Source: UBA2163 sp964575575
GTDB taxonomy: Bacteria; Patescibacteriota; Minisyncoccia; Phycocordibacterales; UBA2163
Assembly (NCBI GenBank): GCA_964575575.1
Contig: CAZNQQ010000022.1
Span: 1 to 6,540, forward strand
DNA: 6,540 nucleotides
Reading direction: 5' to 3'
Below are positions 4,667-6,540 of this stretch, one piece after another (position 1 is the stretch's first letter; each line of letters starts with the position of its first letter). Made by a program: the position numbers and the translations under genes. Under the pieces are notes generated by a model. The model searched no databases, had not been told where the DNA came from, and saw only the letters and a program-made list of their open reading frames with translations.

Positions 4667-5098
4667 TTAGAGGAAGTGCTATTACCATTAGAATAGCGCT
4701 GTAGCGCCCAAGCTTAAAATGTAGATTATGCTTACAATAATTTACCAATAACTTTTAGCTGGTTACAGTAAAGAACCGACTAAAAGAAGTTGCTTCAAAG
4801 GATTTGGGGATTGTCTTTGTTGAACACGTTGAGCAAGTATGGACAATATAAAAAACGGAATTACAATCAGTTTGTTTGCTTGCCGACAGACCTCCATCGG
4901 AGAGGTCATGTAAGGAGTATTGCAGAATGCTTCCTTGAAATTATTCAAGGTAAAGAGGAAAAAGCTAATGGCTTATCTGCAGTGACTTATAGGTCACAGG
5001 AAGAGAGTGTGTAGAACCCATACTCTCACCCGGTGGCCTCTCTTTCAGAGATTTTGTAAAGCGAAGTTTCTGAAAGGGAATGTTCCCGATGTTCTTTA
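4667..5098 (+). ncRNA. Structured RNA module E4
   Basis: Stems include GCTATT/AATAGC then GCGC-TGTA-GCGC (about 4678-4707), and a 13-bp helix with one mismatch at 4752-4764/4774-4786. GACCTC/GAGGTC (4889-4894/4902-4907) is followed by GTAAGGA as in E1 and E3, and CCTTGAA/TTCAAGG (about 4932-4949) comes next. The conserved 3' module is AGGTCAC (4991-4997) with GTGGCCT (5033-5039), enclosing GAGAGT/ACTCTC (5003-5008/5022-5027). It continues with CTTTCAGAGATT/AGTTTCTGAAAG (5042-5053/5065-5076), GGGAATGTTCCC and the end GTTCTTTA. Differences from E1 fall as base-pair-preserving changes. An open frame crosses this module (4784-5014) but has no ribosome site. Confidence 0.65.
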
Positions 5099-5135
5099 TA
5101 TCTAAAAAAAATAAAACTAAATATTTTTTCAAAAA

Positions 5136-5155
5136 CTTTTTTAAAAAGGAGAATT
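5136..5155 (+). promoter_or_regulatory. Class-II translation leader shared by four ORFs
   Basis: CTTTTTTAAAAAGGAGAATT here is identical to 3751-3770. Near-copies with GAAAGG instead of AAAAAGG lie at 5351-5369 and 4239-4256. The T-run can pair with the A-run next to the GGAG site. The sequence is kept before four unrelated ORFs, well beyond a Shine-Dalgarno site, which suggests common control or spread by duplication. Confidence 0.7.
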
Positions 5156-5158
5156 GAA

Positions 5159-5350
5159 ATGAATTGGTTTGAAAAATTTAAAGAAGCAAAAATTCTAGCA
5201 GACAAGCTTGCAATGGAAGACAATGCACGACTTTTTGCAGATATTATTAGTGGAAGAATATCAGGAAAAACTGCTGAAGAAAGAGCGTATAAACTTGGCG
5301 AAAAATACATGACATACGCTATAAATATTATTTTTGCAGAGATATGTTAA
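5159..5350 (+). CDS. 63-residue helical hypothetical protein
   Basis: The ATG at 5159 follows AAAAAGGAGAATTGAA, the class-II leader, 60 nt after the end of module E4. The protein MNWFEKFKEAKILADKLAME... appears almost wholly helical with mixed charge. A Gly-rich turn (SGRISGKTAEERA, residues 31-43) separates two helices, and the end INIIFAEIC carries its only Cys. It could be a helical hairpin that dimerises. I recognise no family. The next gene starts 22 nt after the stop with the same leader and no RNA module between, so the two are probably co-expressed and may form a pair, as in two-gene toxin-antitoxin or anti-repressor modules; this is speculation. Confidence 0.65.
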   Translation: MNWFEKFKEAKILADKLAMEDNARLFADIISGRISGKTAEERAYKLGEKYMTYAINIIFAEIC

Positions 5351-5372
5351 CTTTTTTGAAAGGAGAATTAAA

Positions 5373-5624
5373 ATGTTAAAAACAGGTGATCATATAGTTT
5401 TCAATAGCCAGAAGGGTACAGTTGGTTTTTTCAACAGACCAGGCAGTTTTTTCCCGATGTTTGGTAGCAAAGACGAAGACACTGAATTTTTTATAGGTCG
5501 TAAAGTTGCTGGAGATTTGGAATTAGCTGGTAAGGTAGCGCATTTGATAGCAAATACGCACGGTTTGTCATCTGGGATTGAGAAGAACGATTTACCTAAT
5601 CATTTATTTTTCAAACTTGTTTAA
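5373..5624 (+). CDS. 83-residue hypothetical protein, last gene of the array
   Basis: The ATG at 5373 lies three bases after GAAAGGAGAATT in the shared leader. An in-frame start 13 codons earlier overlaps the previous gene and has no ribosome site. The protein MLKTGDHIVFNSQKGTVGFF... begins with a beta-rich segment; the KTGDHIVFNSQKGTVGFF pattern recalls small SH3-like or KOW-like barrels. A helix (DLELAGKVAHLIANTHGL, residues 48-65) and a final strand (NHLFFKLV) follow. No Cys or membrane segment is present. I do not recognise the family, and the fold comment is a weak guess. The stop lies three bases before the stem of the terminator. Confidence 0.65.
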   Translation: MLKTGDHIVFNSQKGTVGFFNRPGSFFPMFGSKDEDTEFFIGRKVAGDLELAGKVAHLIANTHGLSSGIEKNDLPNHLFFKLV

Positions 5625-5627
5625 AGG

Positions 5628-5682
5628 AGGCGGATAAATTTTACAACAAAAGGTAAAGTTTCATCCGCCTTTTGTTGTTTTT
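5628..5682 (+). terminator. Dual-fold intrinsic terminator ending the array
   Basis: AGGCGGAT and AAATTTTAC (5628-5644) pair with GTAAAGTTT and ATCCGCCT (5653-5670) to give a 17-bp helix with one bulged C, followed by TTTGTTGTTTTT. An alternative perfect 11-bp helix pairs ACAACAAAAGG (5643-5653) with CCTTTTGTTGT (5668-5678), followed by TTTT. Both are terminators, and they cannot form together. Confidence 0.85.
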
Positions 5683-5702
5683 ATTATGTTATTATTTTAC
5701 AT

Positions 5703-6224
5703 ATGAAAAAGAAAATCATATTTTTTGATGCTGATGGGACACTTTGGTATCCAAAGAAGACAAAGCATACAAGACCCCCTGTTTGGCTTTATAAAGATAA
5801 AAGATACAAAAACCACACAGACCACCTCGTTATGACTCCATCAGCACTTTCAACACTTAAAAAGTTAAAAGAAATGGGAATTATAACTATAGTTCTTTCT
5901 GTTTACCCGTATCTTCCTAAAGAAGGAGATGCTCTGGTTAGAGGTAAAATAAAGCACTTTAAAGTAGAAGATTTGTTTAATGAGGTGTATTCTACACGAG
6001 GCTATCACGCATCAAAAGGAGAATTTATGTTAAAAATCTTGGCAAAAAGAAAGATTCAAAAATCAAAAGCGTTAATGGTAGGCGACAGTTACAAATGGGA
6101 TTTTAAACCTGCAAAGGATAGAGGCATTGATGCGTTATTGGTTGAGTCAGAATATATGCAAAACAAGGATCATACAGACAGAACTATTAAAAGATTAAGT
6201 GATATTTTTAAATATATTTCTTAA
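5703..6224 (+). CDS. HAD-superfamily phosphatase, MDP-1-like
   Basis: The 173-residue protein has all HAD motifs. Motif I is FFDADGTLW, with nucleophile D9 and acid/base D11. Motif II is IVLSVYPY, with S66. Motif III is K105 in HASKGEF. Motif IV is VGDSYKWDF, with D128 and D133. The DxDGTLW start, the small size and the lack of a large cap domain between motifs resemble magnesium-dependent phosphatase-1 and related small HAD proteins. These hydrolyse phosphomonoesters, often on sugars or proteins, with Mg2+ through an aspartyl-phosphate; the substrate cannot be read from sequence. It is cytoplasmic. No ribosome site precedes the ATG, and TATTAT at 5690-5695 would place a transcript start almost at the ATG, so leaderless translation is possible. 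A GNAT gene follows 15 nt downstream. Confidence 0.85.
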   Translation: MKKKIIFFDADGTLWYPKKTKHTRPPVWLYKDKRYKNHTDHLVMTPSALSTLKKLKEMGIITIVLSVYPYLPKEGDALVRGKIKHFKVEDLFNEVYSTRGYHASKGEFMLKILAKRKIQKSKALMVGDSYKWDFKPAKDRGIDALLVESEYMQNKDHTDRTIKRLSDIFKYIS

Positions 6225-6239
6225 ATATTAATTTGATTT

Positions 6240-6540
6240 ATGCTTAAACTGGTTTTACCATCAAAAAAATATATAAAAGGAAATACAGCCTATATAAAAG
6301 AGTTGTATAAGAGAAGAGAAATTACTAAGAGAGAACTTAACGATAAGATAGAAAAAAGAAAGAAAGTACCCACATTTCTAAGAAGATTGAGAGATAACAG
6401 AAATGGTATTAATCTTGAAAAAGGTCAAGTCGCCCACACAGTATATTGGTTAGTTGATGATAAAAAATTTATTGGAGTGTTAAGATTAAACAAGAAACTA
6501 AATAAAAAGCTCCGCACTAGAGGAGGAAACATTGGTTATG
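6240..6540 (+). CDS. GNAT-family acetyltransferase, N-terminal part (3' truncated)
   Basis: The frame is open from the ATG at 6240 to the window end, giving 100 residues. The pattern LVLPSKKY at the start, an extended helical region, VAHTVYWLVDDKKFIGVLRL (residues 64-83) and RGGNIGY (94-100) matches the COG3981-type predicted acetyltransferases. There the segment just after GGNIGY carries the acetyl-CoA-binding motif, which lies beyond the window here. Proteins of this kind transfer acetyl from acetyl-CoA to an amine; the acceptor is unknown. The N-terminal half is unusually Lys/Arg-rich (residues 20-50), which may be normal for this AT-rich genome. There is no clear ribosome site. The 15-nt gap suggests co-transcription and translational coupling with the HAD gene. 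Confidence 0.75.
   Translation, partial: MLKLVLPSKKYIKGNTAYIKELYKRREITKRELNDKIEKRKKVPTFLRRLRDNRNGINLEKGQVAHTVYWLVDDKKFIGVLRLNKKLNKKLRTRGGNIGY

Noticed and set aside
4784..5014. 77-codon open frame inside module E4
   Set aside because: No ribosome site or plausible start. The stretch is explained by conserved RNA helices shared with E3, and the equivalent region of E3 is not open in the same way.
4616..5014. Stop-codon reassignment joining the 16-codon ORF with the later open frame
   Set aside because: They are in the same frame, but five TAG or TAA codons lie between, while TAA, TAG and TGA all end neighbouring genes normally.
1699..5098. Group I or group II introns
   Set aside because: I see no domain V-like catalytic hairpin, no GTGYG 5' end and no group I core, and each downstream ORF has its own ribosome site and start, so no exons need joining.
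5026..5310. Minus-strand frame opposite the 63-residue ORF
   Set aside because: Phe/Ser/Leu-rich antisense of an AT-rich gene and of a conserved RNA module, without a start signal.

Overview
The window is bacterial and AT-rich. It has consensus sigma-70 promoters, strong Shine-Dalgarno sites and intrinsic terminators. The flanking genes (TrmB-type regulator, small exported protein, HAD phosphatase, GNAT acetyltransferase) are Lys/Glu/Ile-rich and would fit a Patescibacteria/CPR genome or a similar small AT-rich bacterium. That placement is inference; no marker gene is present.

Layout. 1-495: C-terminal part of a TrmB-like regulator (+). 494-1113: a minus-strand unit with its own promoter, one small exported coiled-coil protein (709-1026) and a terminator. 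1190-1217: an orphan hairpin terminator between two divergent promoters. 1248-5682: one long plus-strand transcription unit that is the unusual part of the window. 5703-6540: an HAD phosphatase and the start of a GNAT acetyltransferase.

The 1248-5682 unit has a near-consensus promoter at 1248-1275 and a strong, dual-fold terminator at 5628-5682. In between, seven small, unrecognised ORFs (16 to 113 codons) alternate with long stretches (about 100 to 690 nt) that carry no convincing gene. Those stretches are packed with perfect hairpins and are visibly richer in G+C than the genes. Four copies share a 3' module: an outer helix, a GAGAG/CTCTC-type hairpin, a 12-bp hairpin CTTTCAGAAATC/GGTTTCTGAAAG, the palindrome GGGAATGTTCCC, and a terminal GTTCTTTA. 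Two of these copies are identical over 222 bp (1840-2061 and 2864-3085). The other two differ by compensatory and wobble changes, as expected for selected RNA structure. A short fifth copy keeps only the tail (4199-4211).

The layout has a grammar. ORFs at 1555, 2556 and 4616 carry a strong GAAAGGRGG-type ribosome site and sit at the head of an RNA module. ORFs at 3775, 4260, 5159 and 5373 carry a second, nearly identical leader (CTTTTTTnAAAGGAGAATT); the first three lie about 50-60 nt after a GTTCTTTA end. A hairpin with a 7-nt ARCYRAA loop sits at the stop codon of three ORFs. The first two proteins are small and basic; one has eight cysteines in zinc-ribbon-like CxxC pairs, so RNA binding is a reasonable guess but not shown.

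I do not recognise this RNA as a described family. By size and style it resembles the large ornate bacterial and phage RNAs (OLE, GOLLD, ROOL type), but I claim no homology. A covariance search would decide whether it is new.
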